DNA from: Rhodobacteraceae bacterium HIMB11
GTDB lineage: Bacteria > Pseudomonadota > Alphaproteobacteria > Rhodobacterales > Rhodobacteraceae
Assembly (NCBI GenBank): GCA_000472185.1
Contig: AVDB01000009.1
Coordinates: 1-64,000 of the forward strand
Reading direction: 5' to 3'
Length of the DNA stretch: 64,000 bases
Shown in pieces: positions 26,310 to 35,072 of this stretch. The position numbers and the translations under genes were made by a program. Position 1 is the stretch's first letter, and the number at the start of each line of letters is the position of its first letter. The notes under the pieces were generated by a model, which saw nothing but the letters and a program-made list of their open reading frames with translations, searched no databases and was not told the origin of the DNA.

Positions 26310-27236
26310 ATGACAGAGCCTGAATTGAATAAATGTGTTGCGATCATTGGTGCTGGGTTGATTGGGTGCAGTTGGGCTGCGCTGTTTATGAAACACGGAT
26401 GGGATGTCACGATTTGGGATCGTACTCCTGACGTTTATGAACATGTGTCTGACAAGATTACGCGCGCCTTGGCAGATTTGGAAAATTTGCATGTTTCTAA
26501 ATCGGAAACGGGGTCTTTTACCCTGTGTGATAAACTGCATGTCGCGATTTCGGATGTGGCCTATGTGCAAGAAAATATTTCAGAAAACCTGAACGTGAAA
26601 CACACGCTTTTTGCAGAACTCGATAAACATGTCGCCCCAAGTGTTCCAATTGCCTCATCCACAACGGCCTATACATGGAGCGATCTGTTCAGCGGGTGTG
26701 TGCATCAGGATCGTTTTTTGATCGCGCATCCGTTCAATCCACCGCATTTGATCCCCTTGGTGGAACTGTCGGGGCATTATGATCCCGTTTTGGTGCAGGC
26801 TACCGAAATATACGAGGGGTTGGGGCGCGTTGTAATCTCGTTGAAAAAAGAGGCGCCGGGTCACATTGCCAACCGATTGGCCGCAGCCCTATGGCGAGAG
26901 GCGGTTCATCTGATGAAAGAGGGCGTCGCAGATGTGCGTGACATCGACAATGCGCTGGTCCACGGTCCAGGCCTGCGGTGGGCAACAATTGGGCCCAGCC
27001 TTGCCTATCATTTGGGCGGCGGGGATGGGGGTATTTCGGCCTATTTTAAACACCTCGGGAAAAGTCAGGAAAAGCGTTGGGACACGCTTGGGACCCCGAA
27101 ACTTGACGAGGCGACTGTGCAGATGTTGGTTGACATAATCGAACGTGAATATGGTAATCAATCATCCTCTGAGTTGGCCAAGAAACGCGATCAGGATTTG
27201 ATTGGAATTTTGAAGTCGCGCAAAGAAAAGCCCTAA
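26310..27236 (+). CDS. 3-hydroxyacyl-CoA dehydrogenase family protein, L-carnitine dehydrogenase-like
   Basis: 308 aa from the ATG at 26310 (AAGGA 5 bp upstream). NAD-binding Rossmann motif CVAIIGAGLIGCSWAALFMKHG at residues 9-30, followed by the acidic residue in TIWDRTP. Typical family steps follow: IASSTTAYTWSDL, IAHPFNPPHLIPLVELSG with the catalytic His, and GHIANRLAAALWREAVHL. Length and the HPFNPPHLIPLVE segment fit the L-carnitine 3-dehydrogenase/ lambda-crystallin branch. A thioesterase related in kind to the carnitine pathway partner is encoded at 31332. The exact substrate is inferred, not shown. Confidence 0.75.
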   Translation: MTEPELNKCVAIIGAGLIGCSWAALFMKHGWDVTIWDRTPDVYEHVSDKITRALADLENLHVSKSETGSFTLCDKLHVAISDVAYVQENISENLNVKHTLFAELDKHVAPSVPIASSTTAYTWSDLFSGCVHQDRFLIAHPFNPPHLIPLVELSGHYDPVLVQATEIYEGLGRVVISLKKEAPGHIANRLAAALWREAVHLMKEGVADVRDIDNALVHGPGLRWATIGPSLAYHLGGGDGGISAYFKHLGKSQEKRWDTLGTPKLDEATVQMLVDIIEREYGNQSSSELAKKRDQDLIGILKSRKEKP

Positions 27237-27319
27237 TTTCCATCGCACGCTTTGAACGACAGCATACGCAGTCTATATCCTGACATACACCAAACACATT
27301 CCAAGGCAGGAGTGGTACA

Positions 27320-27886
27320 TTGACGTCCCCAGATACTGAATATGCATCCCTAGCAGCGTTTTATCGTGCCGCCTGGGATCAGTTGGGGCGGGGTGTTGCC
27401 GATGCAAAACATCCAGCGCGCACACCGACATTGGCGACGATCGCTGCAAATGGATTTCCCGCGCAGCGGACCGTTGTTCTGCGGGCCGCAGACAGAGCGG
27501 CGGCAGAAGTTGAAATTCACACGGACACTCTGACGCCCAAGGTAGAAGAGTTGCGCGAAAACAATAAGGCGGCGCTACATGTTTGGATCCGCAAATCCAT
27601 GCTGCAACTTCGCCTTGAGGTTTGTTTTGATATTTTAACGGGCGTGGATGTTGCGGACCGTTGGAATGCGGTGCCGCCTGCATCGCGCATATCCTACGGC
27701 ACGCACCCCGTTCCGGGTCAACCGATCACGGAGCCGTTCGACTATGAAAAGCCTGCTGAAAGGGCGCGCTTTGCCGTACTGAAAGGCCATGTTCATCAGA
27801 TTGAAATTTTGTACCTTGGAACCAAACATCAACGCGCGGTTTATAAACACACTGACGATTGGTGTGGGCAGTGGATTTCACCCTAA
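27320..27886 (+). CDS. Pyridoxamine 5'-phosphate oxidase-like FMN-binding protein
   Basis: 188 aa from a TTG at 27320, which follows GCAGGAG by about 9 nt. It has the split-barrel flavin fold order of Alr4036-like PNPOx family proteins: residues about 35-60 PTLATIAANGFPAQRTVVLRAAD, then EIHTDTLTPKVEELRENNKAALHVW, and the C-terminal strand with VHQIEILYLGTKHQRAVY. It lacks the C-terminal PdxH signature, so it is not a certain PNP oxidase. Its 3' end overlaps the convergent FolB-like gene by 4 bp. Confidence 0.72.
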   Translation: MTSPDTEYASLAAFYRAAWDQLGRGVADAKHPARTPTLATIAANGFPAQRTVVLRAADRAAAEVEIHTDTLTPKVEELRENNKAALHVWIRKSMLQLRLEVCFDILTGVDVADRWNAVPPASRISYGTHPVPGQPITEPFDYEKPAERARFAVLKGHVHQIEILYLGTKHQRAVYKHTDDWCGQWISP

Positions 27887-28275
27887 TCTTGCGCGGAACT
27901 CATGTCTTCGAATTCATCTCGGGTTAGGGTCACTTGAACGCCCAATGACCCATCATCGCGCACAGGTGATTTGCGCAAAAATAAATCAGCCACATGGACT
28001 TCGGCATGTTCGAAGCAACACTGAAATATCAATGCCATCAGGTATTCCTGCGTTTCATATTTATCCGCGGCGGCAATTTGTAAAATTTTGCGGATTAAGG
28101 GGTCATAATCAAACACACGGTCCATCTGATCGGCGTCAATCACGACCCATGATTTATCCAGATAAAGGACCATATCCAAAACATGCGCATCTGGGATAAT
28201 GTCATCTGTGTCATAGGTCCCAATGCTGCAGGGTAGCGTCAGATCGTTCAATCGAATTTGCGCATGTTTTGTCAT
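27883..28275 (-). CDS. Dihydroneopterin aldolase-like protein (FolB family)
   Basis: 130 aa. The FolB/tunnelling-fold pattern is visible: IRLNDLTLPCSIGTYD at the N-terminus (cf. IGxxxxE in FolB), VLDMVLYLDKS, and MDRVFDYDPLIRKILQIA, the conserved DY motif. The usual catalytic Glu after IG(V/I) is replaced by Asp-Thr-Asp and the C-terminal Lys is not obvious, so activity is uncertain. It is 11 bp downstream of a folate-dependent GcvT-like gene on the same strand, suggesting a common operon related to tetrahydrofolate. Confidence 0.72.
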   Translation of the reverse strand: MTKHAQIRLNDLTLPCSIGTYDTDDIIPDAHVLDMVLYLDKSWVVIDADQMDRVFDYDPLIRKILQIAAADKYETQEYLMALIFQCCFEHAEVHVADLFLRKSPVRDDGSLGVQVTLTRDEFEDMSSAQD

Positions 28276-28286
28276 GTGTTCACCGC

Positions 28287-29429
28287 CTACGAACTGGCAA
28301 GTTTCTTTTTGGGGTCAAAGAATGGTTTTTCGCACACCACGGCATTGCGTAAGCCCGCCTTGGTGTCGATGACCAGCGTTGTGCCGATGTCGGTGTGTGA
28401 TATGGAAACCATAGCAAGGGCGATGTTTTTCTGCAGCCTTGGGGAATAAACGGCGGATGTTACCTTGCCGACAACCTGATCCTCTGAACGGATCTGCCAA
28501 AATGTTGTATTTGGTCCTGTCAGTGGCGCGCCATCAAATTCAATTCCGATCAATTGACGCGAAACACCTGTTTGGTGGATTGTTTTCAGCGCGTCTTTCC
28601 CAACGAAATCTGCGTCCATTTCCAAATCAACCAAGCGCCCCAATCCAACCTCATAGGGGTTTGTGTTGATATCTGCATCCGCGTGATAAGAGAGCATCGC
28701 ACCTTCGATGCGGCGGATTGAGGATGTGTGTCCGGGTTTCAGGCCATGCGCCTGACCCGCGGCCATTATTTTTTCCCACAACTCATCGCCCTTTGATCCA
28801 TCGCGCAGGTAAATTTCATAGCCCAATTCACTGGACCATCCTGTGCGCGACACAACCAATGGAATGCCGTTCAGATCCAATTCGCGCAGCCAATAATATT
28901 TCAACGACAAAATATCATCGCCGAACAACTCTTGCATAATTCGTCCAGATTTTGGGCCCTGAAGCTGTAGCGGTGATACATCAGGTTCGTGGATTTGAAC
29001 ATCCAATCCCGAATGCACGGCAACCCCTTGAGCCCAGAACAGAACATCACTGTCTGCCAATGAAATCCAAAAATGGTTTTCTGCCAATCGCAGCAAAATT
29101 GGATCGTTCAAAATGCCACCCGCCGCATTTGTGATCAGCACGTATTTGCATTGGCCAACCTGCATGCTCGACAGATTGCGTGGGGTCAGCATTTGCACAA
29201 ATTTTGTGGCGTCTGGTCCTGTAATTTCCACCTGACGTTCCACTGCGACATCGCACAAAATGGCATCATTCACCAGGTTCCAAAAATTCTGTTGGGGATC
29301 ACCAAAATCACGTGGGATGTACATGTGATTATAGACGGAAAAATCCCGTGCCCCCCAACGGACTGTCGCGTCGAAATAGGGTGATTTGCGAATTTGTGTG
29401 CCAAAGCCAAAATTTGATGTGGTGCTCAT
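28287..29429 (-). CDS. GcvT-family tetrahydrofolate-dependent protein, DmdA-like
   Basis: 380 aa aminomethyltransferase-fold protein. N-terminal KSPYFDATVRWGARDFSVYNHMYIP and the DVAVERQVEITGPDATKFVQMLTPR stretch resemble DMSP demethylase DmdA and relatives more than GcvT of the glycine cleavage system. Also present are GGILNDPILLRLAENHFWISLAD, PLQLQGPKSGRIM, the GWSSELGYEIYL folate/substrate-site motif, and RRIEGAMLSYHADAD. DmdA moves a methyl group from dimethylsulfoniopropionate to THF; sister clades act on other methylated compounds. The start is preceded by a divergent gap of 127 bp. Assignment to true DmdA needs phylogeny. Confidence 0.72.
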   Translation of the reverse strand: MSTTSNFGFGTQIRKSPYFDATVRWGARDFSVYNHMYIPRDFGDPQQNFWNLVNDAILCDVAVERQVEITGPDATKFVQMLTPRNLSSMQVGQCKYVLITNAAGGILNDPILLRLAENHFWISLADSDVLFWAQGVAVHSGLDVQIHEPDVSPLQLQGPKSGRIMQELFGDDILSLKYYWLRELDLNGIPLVVSRTGWSSELGYEIYLRDGSKGDELWEKIMAAGQAHGLKPGHTSSIRRIEGAMLSYHADADINTNPYEVGLGRLVDLEMDADFVGKDALKTIHQTGVSRQLIGIEFDGAPLTGPNTTFWQIRSEDQVVGKVTSAVYSPRLQKNIALAMVSISHTDIGTTLVIDTKAGLRNAVVCEKPFFDPKKKLASS

Positions 29430-29556
29430 CGTGGTGAAAATCCATCTGCGTTTCGTTGTGTGTCCATGTAGCTCCTAATCACAGGAATAGAAGCGTTGAA
29501 AATAGAAAATTCAGACCTGTTATTGTTTGTCCCAATTCGACACCTAAAACTATGGG

Positions 29557-30372
29557 ATGCATCAACCATCACCAACACCATTGGATCGACTAATCGCGCT
29601 GTTCATCGGGAATTTTTCGGCCCCACGTGGAGTGCGGCGCATTCTTGTTGCGTTGCTGTATGGCGGTGTGTGTCATGCGATTTTTGCGGTGGCTGTGATT
29701 GCCATGATCGTCGTTATGTATACGGGTATGACGGCATCATTTGGGCGCGTTCCTGCGCCGTGGTCATGGGCGGCAAATCTATTGTTGGTTCTGCAATTTC
29801 CGTTGGGACATTCACTACTGCTCTCCAAACGGGGGCGCAGAATAATATCGTTGTTTGCCAAAAACGCGCATGCGGCGACGTTGCAGACAACGATTTTTGC
29901 AACGGTGGCATCAGTTCAACTTAGCCTGTTGTTTTTGTTTTGGACACCCTCGGGCATCGTTTGGTGGGTGGCAGAAGGGGAAACGAAATGGGTCTTAACA
30001 GGGCTTTATGCCTGTTCATGGGGCTTGCTGATGAAGGCAAGCTATGATGCAGGTGCCGACGTGCAATCGGGCGCATTGGGGTGGATGTCCCTATTGCAAA
30101 AAATCAAACCGAATTATCCCGATATGCCGACGACGGGCCTATTTGCGATTATTCGTCAACCAATCTATCTGTCATTCGCGCTGACACTGTGGACTGTCCC
30201 CGTTTGGACCCCAGACCAGCTGGTGTTGTCCACCATTCTAACAGCCTATTGCGTCTTGGCCCCAAGGTTTAAGGAACGTCGATTTCAGGCCCGATTTGGT
30301 GCAGAGTTTGAACACTATCGCACAAAAACACCGTATATGCTGCCGCGTATTGGGGGCTTAAACAGGGATTAA
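29557..30372 (+). CDS. Membrane methyltransferase, isoprenylcysteine carboxyl methyltransferase/NnrU-like
   Basis: 271 aa with about six hydrophobic segments. The C-terminal part carries the ICMT/PEMT-like signature: GLFAIIRQPIYLSFALTLW with the RxPxY-type turn, then FKERRFQARFGAEFEHYRTKTP, where the Glu and basic residues bind SAM in the family. The upstream cytoplasmic loop is YPDMPTTG. The substrate is unknown. No convincing ribosome binding site precedes the ATG; no in-frame alternative is better. Confidence 0.75.
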   Translation: MHQPSPTPLDRLIALFIGNFSAPRGVRRILVALLYGGVCHAIFAVAVIAMIVVMYTGMTASFGRVPAPWSWAANLLLVLQFPLGHSLLLSKRGRRIISLFAKNAHAATLQTTIFATVASVQLSLLFLFWTPSGIVWWVAEGETKWVLTGLYACSWGLLMKASYDAGADVQSGALGWMSLLQKIKPNYPDMPTTGLFAIIRQPIYLSFALTLWTVPVWTPDQLVLSTILTAYCVLAPRFKERRFQARFGAEFEHYRTKTPYMLPRIGGLNRD

Positions 30373-30445
30373 CGGTATGTTCCCTCTTTGATCTGATGTG
30401 AATTGTGACTAGATTTACATCAAACACATTTACGGAGACGAAATT

Positions 30446-30823
30446 ATGTCAAAAACAGCCGCAGATTATTTAGCAGAAGCAAACGCAGTCGTGTCACGGG
30501 TCAGCGCCGAAGAGGCGGTCGGATATTGGGGGCAGGCTGGGACCACATTCGTCGACGTACGCGACAGCGGTGCGATTGCCCAAAGCGGTACCGTCAAAGG
30601 TGCATTGCGTATTCCGCGTGGAATGATCGAATTCGCAGCGGACGATACATCAAAGTTGCATAATGAAAACTTGAATAAAGAGGATCGTATTTGCCTGGTC
30701 TGTGCGGCAGGTGGTCAGGCCGCCTTGGCGGGCAAAACCATGGTTGATATGGGATATACAAATGTTGTGAACGTTGGTGGTTTTGCCGATTGGCAAGCCG
30801 CTGGTGGCGAGACAGAAGAATAA
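30446..30823 (+). CDS. Rhodanese-like sulfurtransferase
   Basis: 125 aa, single rhodanese domain. TTFVDVRDSGAIAQSGTVKGALRIPRGMIEF is the conserved domain start, and the active-site loop is LVCAAGGQAA with the persulfide cysteine at residue 86; GGFADWQAAG ends the domain. Cytoplasmic (no signal). Good ribosome binding site GGAGACG before the ATG. A TTG-started TPR/Sel1-like gene begins 3 bp after its stop. Confidence 0.92.
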   Translation: MSKTAADYLAEANAVVSRVSAEEAVGYWGQAGTTFVDVRDSGAIAQSGTVKGALRIPRGMIEFAADDTSKLHNENLNKEDRICLVCAAGGQAALAGKTMVDMGYTNVVNVGGFADWQAAGGETEE

Positions 30824-30826
30824 GAT

Positions 30827-31327
30827 TTGCGCATTCTTGCAATCATGTTTGGGGCCGTTATGATTGCGGCCCCAGTGCATAGCGCAACCCAATGCGATCG
30901 CTTAGGTGCGCTGCAGGCTGATCCGATGGCCGTTTCAGCACCCGTTTCCTTTGATGCGATTGATGCGAATGCATTGATTTCTGCCTGTACACTCGCATTG
31001 CAAACGGACGGCACCGATAGGGCGCGGTATCTTTTGCAACGTGGACGCGGATATTTGCGTTCAGGGCGCGGTGATCAGGCGATGCAGGATATTCGTGCGG
31101 CGCATGATTTGGATTACCCCGCCGCGGCATTTGCATTGGCAACAGCGTATTTTTTGGGGGACGATGTTCCGCAAGATTTGGAACAGGCGCGCATGCTGTT
31201 CGAAAATTCATACGAACAGGGCGTCAACTGGTCGGCAAAGGGATTAAGTATGTTGTATGAAAATGAATTTTTCGAAGGCTATGATCCCGTAAAATCGGCA
31301 GATTGGTTAATGAAATTTGAACGGTGA
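30827..31327 (+). CDS. Secreted Sel1/TPR-repeat protein
   Basis: 166 aa from a TTG at 30827 that completes the signal peptide (MRILAIMFGAVMIAAPVHSA); an ATG at 30845 would shorten it. The mature part has helix pairs of the TPR/Sel1 type: RARYLLQRGRGYLRSGRGDQAMQDIRAAHDLDYPAAAFALATAYFLGDDVPQDLEQARMLFENSYEQG. These repeats bind proteins; the partner is unknown. Two Cys in the N-terminal region (about 23 and 53) might form a periplasmic disulfide. Follows rhodanese by 3 bp, overlaps the region before the thioesterase. Confidence 0.7.
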   Translation: MRILAIMFGAVMIAAPVHSATQCDRLGALQADPMAVSAPVSFDAIDANALISACTLALQTDGTDRARYLLQRGRGYLRSGRGDQAMQDIRAAHDLDYPAAAFALATAYFLGDDVPQDLEQARMLFENSYEQGVNWSAKGLSMLYENEFFEGYDPVKSADWLMKFER

Positions 31328-31331
31328 CGTG

Positions 31332-31793
31332 ATGCCTTTTGAATACACCACATCCGTAAAACCTGAATGGATTGATTATAACGGTCACATGCAAGATGCG
31401 TTTTACGGTCTGGTGTTTAGCTACGCCGTCGATGCGTTTCAGGATTGGGTTGGATTTGACGTGGCCTATCGCACGGAAACTGACTGCACCATATATTTGG
31501 TTGAGGAACACAAATATTTCCTGCGTGAGGTGAAAGAGTCAGATCCGTTGACAGTTCAAATTAGTGTGTTGGGTGTTTCGGAAAAACTGTTTCATCTACA
31601 CTGTGTGATGCAAAGTGATGGTCACGATGTGGCGATTTCGGAATTGATGGAAATGCATGTCTGTCAAACACCAATCCCCAAGGGTGCGCCCATTCCACAG
31701 GTGATTGCAGCGCGTTTAAATGAGTTGATCATATCCGACACACAGAAATCTCGAATCGCACGCCGTGCGCGTGCGATGCGTATTAATTCATAA
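31332..31793 (+). CDS. Acyl-CoA thioesterase, 4HBT hotdog family
   Basis: 153 aa from the ATG at 31332. PEWIDYNGHMQDAFYGLVFSYAVDAF contains the family D-x-x-G-H-(M/V) catalytic motif (DYNGHMQD) of the 4-hydroxybenzoyl-CoA thioesterase type, then VEEHKYFLREVKESDPLTVQISVLG. Hydrolysis of a short or betainyl-type CoA thioester is plausible: in carnitine degradation a thioesterase of this fold follows carnitine dehydrogenase, and a carnitine-dehydrogenase-like enzyme is encoded at 26310. It lies 4 bp after the Sel1-like gene. Confidence 0.8.
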   Translation: MPFEYTTSVKPEWIDYNGHMQDAFYGLVFSYAVDAFQDWVGFDVAYRTETDCTIYLVEEHKYFLREVKESDPLTVQISVLGVSEKLFHLHCVMQSDGHDVAISELMEMHVCQTPIPKGAPIPQVIAARLNELIISDTQKSRIARRARAMRINS

Positions 31794-31841
31794 CTGGTCA
31801 ATGTTGCTATCACTGACCACCCTGTTTTGCAGGTTTACAGA

Positions 31842-31988
31842 CTATCCGAGATAGACCCCAAGTCCGCTCGCGACGATCAAAAGTAACGACATTATGGCCA
31901 CTTTTTTCGCTAGATTAACACGTTCACTGCGTTCAAAATTTGAGTGATATTGGTATATATCCTTCAGGTTTTGGTCTGCATAGCTCAT
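31842..31988 (-). CDS. Small single-pass membrane protein (48 aa)
   Basis: Short leftward frame with ATG at 31988 preceded by GAGG at an 8-nt distance. About 28 polar N-terminal residues (SYADQNLKDIYQYHSNFERSE) are followed by RVNLAKK and one hydrophobic helix MSLLLIVASGLGVYLG at the C-terminus. Codon use and the good ribosome binding site favour a real gene. Function unknown; a tail-anchored-like topology is likely. It lies alone in a 413-bp gap between convergent and divergent neighbours. Confidence 0.6.
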   Translation of the reverse strand: MSYADQNLKDIYQYHSNFERSERVNLAKKVAIMSLLLIVASGLGVYLG

Positions 31989-32206
31989 TGATTTGCCTCA
32001 TTTATTATTATTTTTATGTCGTCAATTTAGCATAAATCAGTGTCATTATGATTGTATTTATTTGGGGCGAAATTTTGTGTGATTAATTCGCAACATTCGT
32101 GGTCAAAGACGGAAAGCTTGTGTAACTTGTGCTACGATAAACGGTTCGGGTGGCGCACGTTCTCACGGCTGGCAATGCCACACATCTGAATTAGGGTGCC
32201 ATTCAA

Positions 32207-33064
32207 ATGAACAATCACAGCAAAGGTTTATTGATCACCCTGATCGGTGTTTTGTTTGTTGTCCCTGACTCAATCATGGTGCGTTTAATCTCATCTGATC
32301 CTATGGTCACCGCATTTTGGCGCAGTTTGACCGCGGGAACATTTGTGGCGATTTTTGTATTGCTGACCATGCGCAATAACGTGATGAAAACCATCACCCA
32401 GATGGGGCGCGCGGGGTGGATATATTGCGTTTTGATCGGAACAACGTCTCCTGCATTCGTGCTGGCGGTTCAAAACACCAGTGTCGCCAATGTTGTTTTG
32501 ATTTTTGCATCCATGCCTGTTTTCTCCGCCCTTCTAAGTTTTCTGATCCTATCAGAACGGCCCAGCCGTCAATTGTTGCTGACCAGTTGTTTTGTTTTTG
32601 TGGGCCTTGCCATTATCGGTTTGGGTTCAAGTGGTGGGACCACGGCACATTGGATTGGGGATTTGTGGGCGGTCTATATCGTGATTGCGTTTTCCACGGC
32701 ATTGACCCTGCTACGGCGACAAAAACATATATCCATGTTGCCGGCGATCCCCATTGGCTACATTGGCGCGGCCTGCGTAATGTTTTGGTTTATCGATCCA
32801 TTTGAAACCGTGGCGACGGATGGTGCGCTCTATCTATTGCATGGGGTGCTGATCGCAGTGTCGACCTGCGGCTTGACATTGGGTCCGCGTTATATTTCCG
32901 CGACCGAGGTTTCGTTGCTCATCTTGTTGGAATCCGTATTCGCGCCAATCCTTGCGTGGTTGCTATTATCCGAGATACCCGCCCAGTCGACCATTATCGG
33001 TGGTTTTTTCATCCTAAGTGCGTTAATTGTTTATAATATTATTATAATCCAACGACGCATTTAA
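32207..33064 (+). CDS. EamA-family (DMT) transporter
   Basis: 285 aa with about ten hydrophobic helices arranged as two EamA repeats (about 10-135 and 150-280). Repeat landmarks are AFWRSLTAGTFVAIFVLL in the first half and SLLILLESVFAPILAWLLLSEIP, the typical second-repeat ending, in the second. Drug/metabolite exporters of this type carry amino acids, nucleosides or other metabolites; substrate unknown. It lies 26 bp before an MFS exporter gene. Confidence 0.87.
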   Translation: MNNHSKGLLITLIGVLFVVPDSIMVRLISSDPMVTAFWRSLTAGTFVAIFVLLTMRNNVMKTITQMGRAGWIYCVLIGTTSPAFVLAVQNTSVANVVLIFASMPVFSALLSFLILSERPSRQLLLTSCFVFVGLAIIGLGSSGGTTAHWIGDLWAVYIVIAFSTALTLLRRQKHISMLPAIPIGYIGAACVMFWFIDPFETVATDGALYLLHGVLIAVSTCGLTLGPRYISATEVSLLILLESVFAPILAWLLLSEIPAQSTIIGGFFILSALIVYNIIIIQRRI

Positions 33065-33089
33065 TTTATATTTTTCAATAGGTAACGAA

Positions 33090-34295
33090 TTGCGAATAAG
33101 TACAGCAGAATTTGTGGCGATCATGGCCATGTTGGTCGCAACGGTTGCATTATCCATGGATGGTATATTGCCCGCGCTTTCAATGATTGCGGATGATATG
33201 ACGCCTGATGATCCCAATCGCGCACAGTTTGTTTTATCGTCTTTTGTTGTGGGAATGGCAGTTGGCACATTTTTCATGGGGCCGATTTCCGACAGTTTCG
33301 GACGAAAACGCGTGATATACTGTGGTGCGGTGTTGTACATCATCTGTGCCTTGATTTGTGCCACAACCGATAATTTTGATGTGTTATTGCTTGCACGGCT
33401 TGGTCAAGGAATTGGCGCTTCTGCCCCACGTGTGGTTGCACAGGCGCTGATCCGTGATTTTTATCAGGGACGTGAAATGGCGCGCATCTCATCCTTTGTC
33501 ATGATCATTTTTTCCACTGTACCTGCGTTGGCCCCATTGATGGGTTCGTTTGTGATGCTGGCTTTTGCTTGGCAGGCGATTTTTGGCCTCTTTATTCTCT
33601 TCGTGGCTATCAGCACGATTTGGATGTCCTTGCGGATCGGCGAAAGCGTTGCAGCGAACAGGCGCATCCCATTCAAATTAAGCACCATCAGCGCAGCCGT
33701 GAAAGAGGTTCTTGGGCATTCTGTGATTGTCACATCAATCATTGGCCTTATCTTTGCCTATTGCATTTTGTTTGTTGCCATCTTCTTGGTGCAGCCTGTG
33801 TTTGATCAGGTGTATGATCGCAGCGCATCGTTTCCCTATTGGTTTGCTTTGGTCGCGATTTTGTCCGCTTCTTCCAGTTATCTGAATTCTCAGTTGGTGC
33901 GTCGTTTGGGGATGCGTGCGCTGATCAATGGGGCCTTTCAGGTTCAGGTCGTGCTGAGTGGTGTCATGCTGATACTTTGGTATATGGATTTACTACGGGA
34001 TACCGTTGGTTTTGCGATTTTTGTCACATGGATTTTTTCACTGTTTTTCATGGCGGGCATGACAATCGGGAATCTGACCGCGCTGGCCATGGAACCCGTT
34101 GGTCATATCGCGGGCACAGCCGCCAGTGTGATCAGTGCGTCGGCCACGATTGGATCGGTCATTTTTGCCGCGATGTTAGGCCAGTTTTTTGATGGGACGC
34201 TCTTTGTCATGATTCTTGGTGTCGCTGTTTTTGCCGTTCTTGGGGCGATTGTGGTTCACAGATTGAAACGTTTTGAAAGACCGAATAAAGCATGA
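33090..34295 (+). CDS. MFS transporter, Bcr/CflA drug-resistance family
   Basis: 401 aa from a TTG at 33090 (AGGTAA upstream). Twelve hydrophobic segments. MFS motif A between helices 2 and 3 is GPISDSFGRKRVI, and the second half of the first bundle has the ARLGQGIGASAPRVVAQALIRDFY motif typical of Bcr/CflA and other 12-TM drug:H+ antiporters. The N-terminus (SMDGILPALSMIADDM) matches the family's first helix DxxLPALP pattern. Exports unknown compounds. Confidence 0.85.
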   Translation: MRISTAEFVAIMAMLVATVALSMDGILPALSMIADDMTPDDPNRAQFVLSSFVVGMAVGTFFMGPISDSFGRKRVIYCGAVLYIICALICATTDNFDVLLLARLGQGIGASAPRVVAQALIRDFYQGREMARISSFVMIIFSTVPALAPLMGSFVMLAFAWQAIFGLFILFVAISTIWMSLRIGESVAANRRIPFKLSTISAAVKEVLGHSVIVTSIIGLIFAYCILFVAIFLVQPVFDQVYDRSASFPYWFALVAILSASSSYLNSQLVRRLGMRALINGAFQVQVVLSGVMLILWYMDLLRDTVGFAIFVTWIFSLFFMAGMTIGNLTALAMEPVGHIAGTAASVISASATIGSVIFAAMLGQFFDGTLFVMILGVAVFAVLGAIVVHRLKRFERPNKA

Positions 34296-34325
34296 TCATG
34301 CGCGCATGAAAGGAAGCCCGCCAAG

Positions 34326-34874
34326 ATGTCTGAAATAATTGATGCCTCCTCAAAATATCAGGACAGCCTGCCTGTATCTTCGGACGATGTGTTGGCGTTG
34401 TTGGATGCATGGAGCATCGCCTATACGCGGGCCGATCATGTTCCCCTGCGCACAGTTGAGGATTCAAAAAAGGTCCAAAATATGTTTTTGCCCAGTGAAG
34501 AGGGCGGGGGACACATCAAAAACCTATATTTGCGCGACAACAAAAAACGCAACTATTTGATCGTGGCCGAACAGGATCGCGTTATTGACTTAAAAGCGCT
34601 GCATCAAAAATTGGGGACGGGGCGATTGTCATTTGGATCCGCGGACCGATTGATGGAAAATTTGGGTGTGCGCCCGGGTGCGGTTACGCCACTTTCGATG
34701 ATCAATGGTGTGAAATCGAATGTTCAAATCTTCATGGATGCTGAACTGCAATCCTGCACGCAGATTTATGTGCATCCTTTGGTAAACGACAGAACACTGG
34801 GCATGTCTGTCGACGGATTGAACAGTTTTTTCGATAAAATTGGTGTCACGGTTACGTGGGTTGACTTGACCTGA
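34326..34874 (+). CDS. proX: Prolyl-tRNA editing protein ProX (YbaK-like deacylase)
   Basis: 182 aa. The YbaK/ProRS-editing fold is recognisable: VEDSKKVQNMFLPSEEGGGHIKNLYLRDNKKRNYLIVAEQD, RLSFGSADRLMENLGVRPGAVTPLSMINGV with the conserved GxxPGAVTPL segment, and the C-terminal YVHPLVNDRTLGM. ProX hydrolyses misacylated Ala-tRNA(Pro) in trans, in the cytoplasm. Length is usual. Starts after GGAAGCCCGCCAAG. Confidence 0.88.
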   Translation: MSEIIDASSKYQDSLPVSSDDVLALLDAWSIAYTRADHVPLRTVEDSKKVQNMFLPSEEGGGHIKNLYLRDNKKRNYLIVAEQDRVIDLKALHQKLGTGRLSFGSADRLMENLGVRPGAVTPLSMINGVKSNVQIFMDAELQSCTQIYVHPLVNDRTLGMSVDGLNSFFDKIGVTVTWVDLT

Positions 34875-34883
34875 TGCTTGACA

Positions 34884-35072
34884 TCAGCTGCGCTGATATC
34901 CCTTGGCCAAATTGAAATCTGTTTCACAGGTGTCTCCTGTGCAACATTCCATAATGTTTGATTTGCAATGTGCGCAGGCCTCGTGCCCGTGCACAACGAT
35001 GGTCTTTAGCGGCGCTGCACATCGGGGACAGCGTTGAACATGGGCATTTTGGGGGTTTAACAGATTATCCAT
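34884..35072 (-). CDS. Small zinc-ribbon-like protein
   Basis: 62 aa, convergent with proX. Two CxxC pairs (RCPRCAAPL near residues 15-18 and ACAHCKSN near 33-36) can bind one zinc; a third pair-like stretch MECCTGDTCET follows. The frame uses codons like its neighbours, but no good ribosome binding site is visible. Not recognised beyond the zinc-ribbon pattern. Confidence 0.58.
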   Translation of the reverse strand: MDNLLNPQNAHVQRCPRCAAPLKTIVVHGHEACAHCKSNIMECCTGDTCETDFNLAKGYQRS

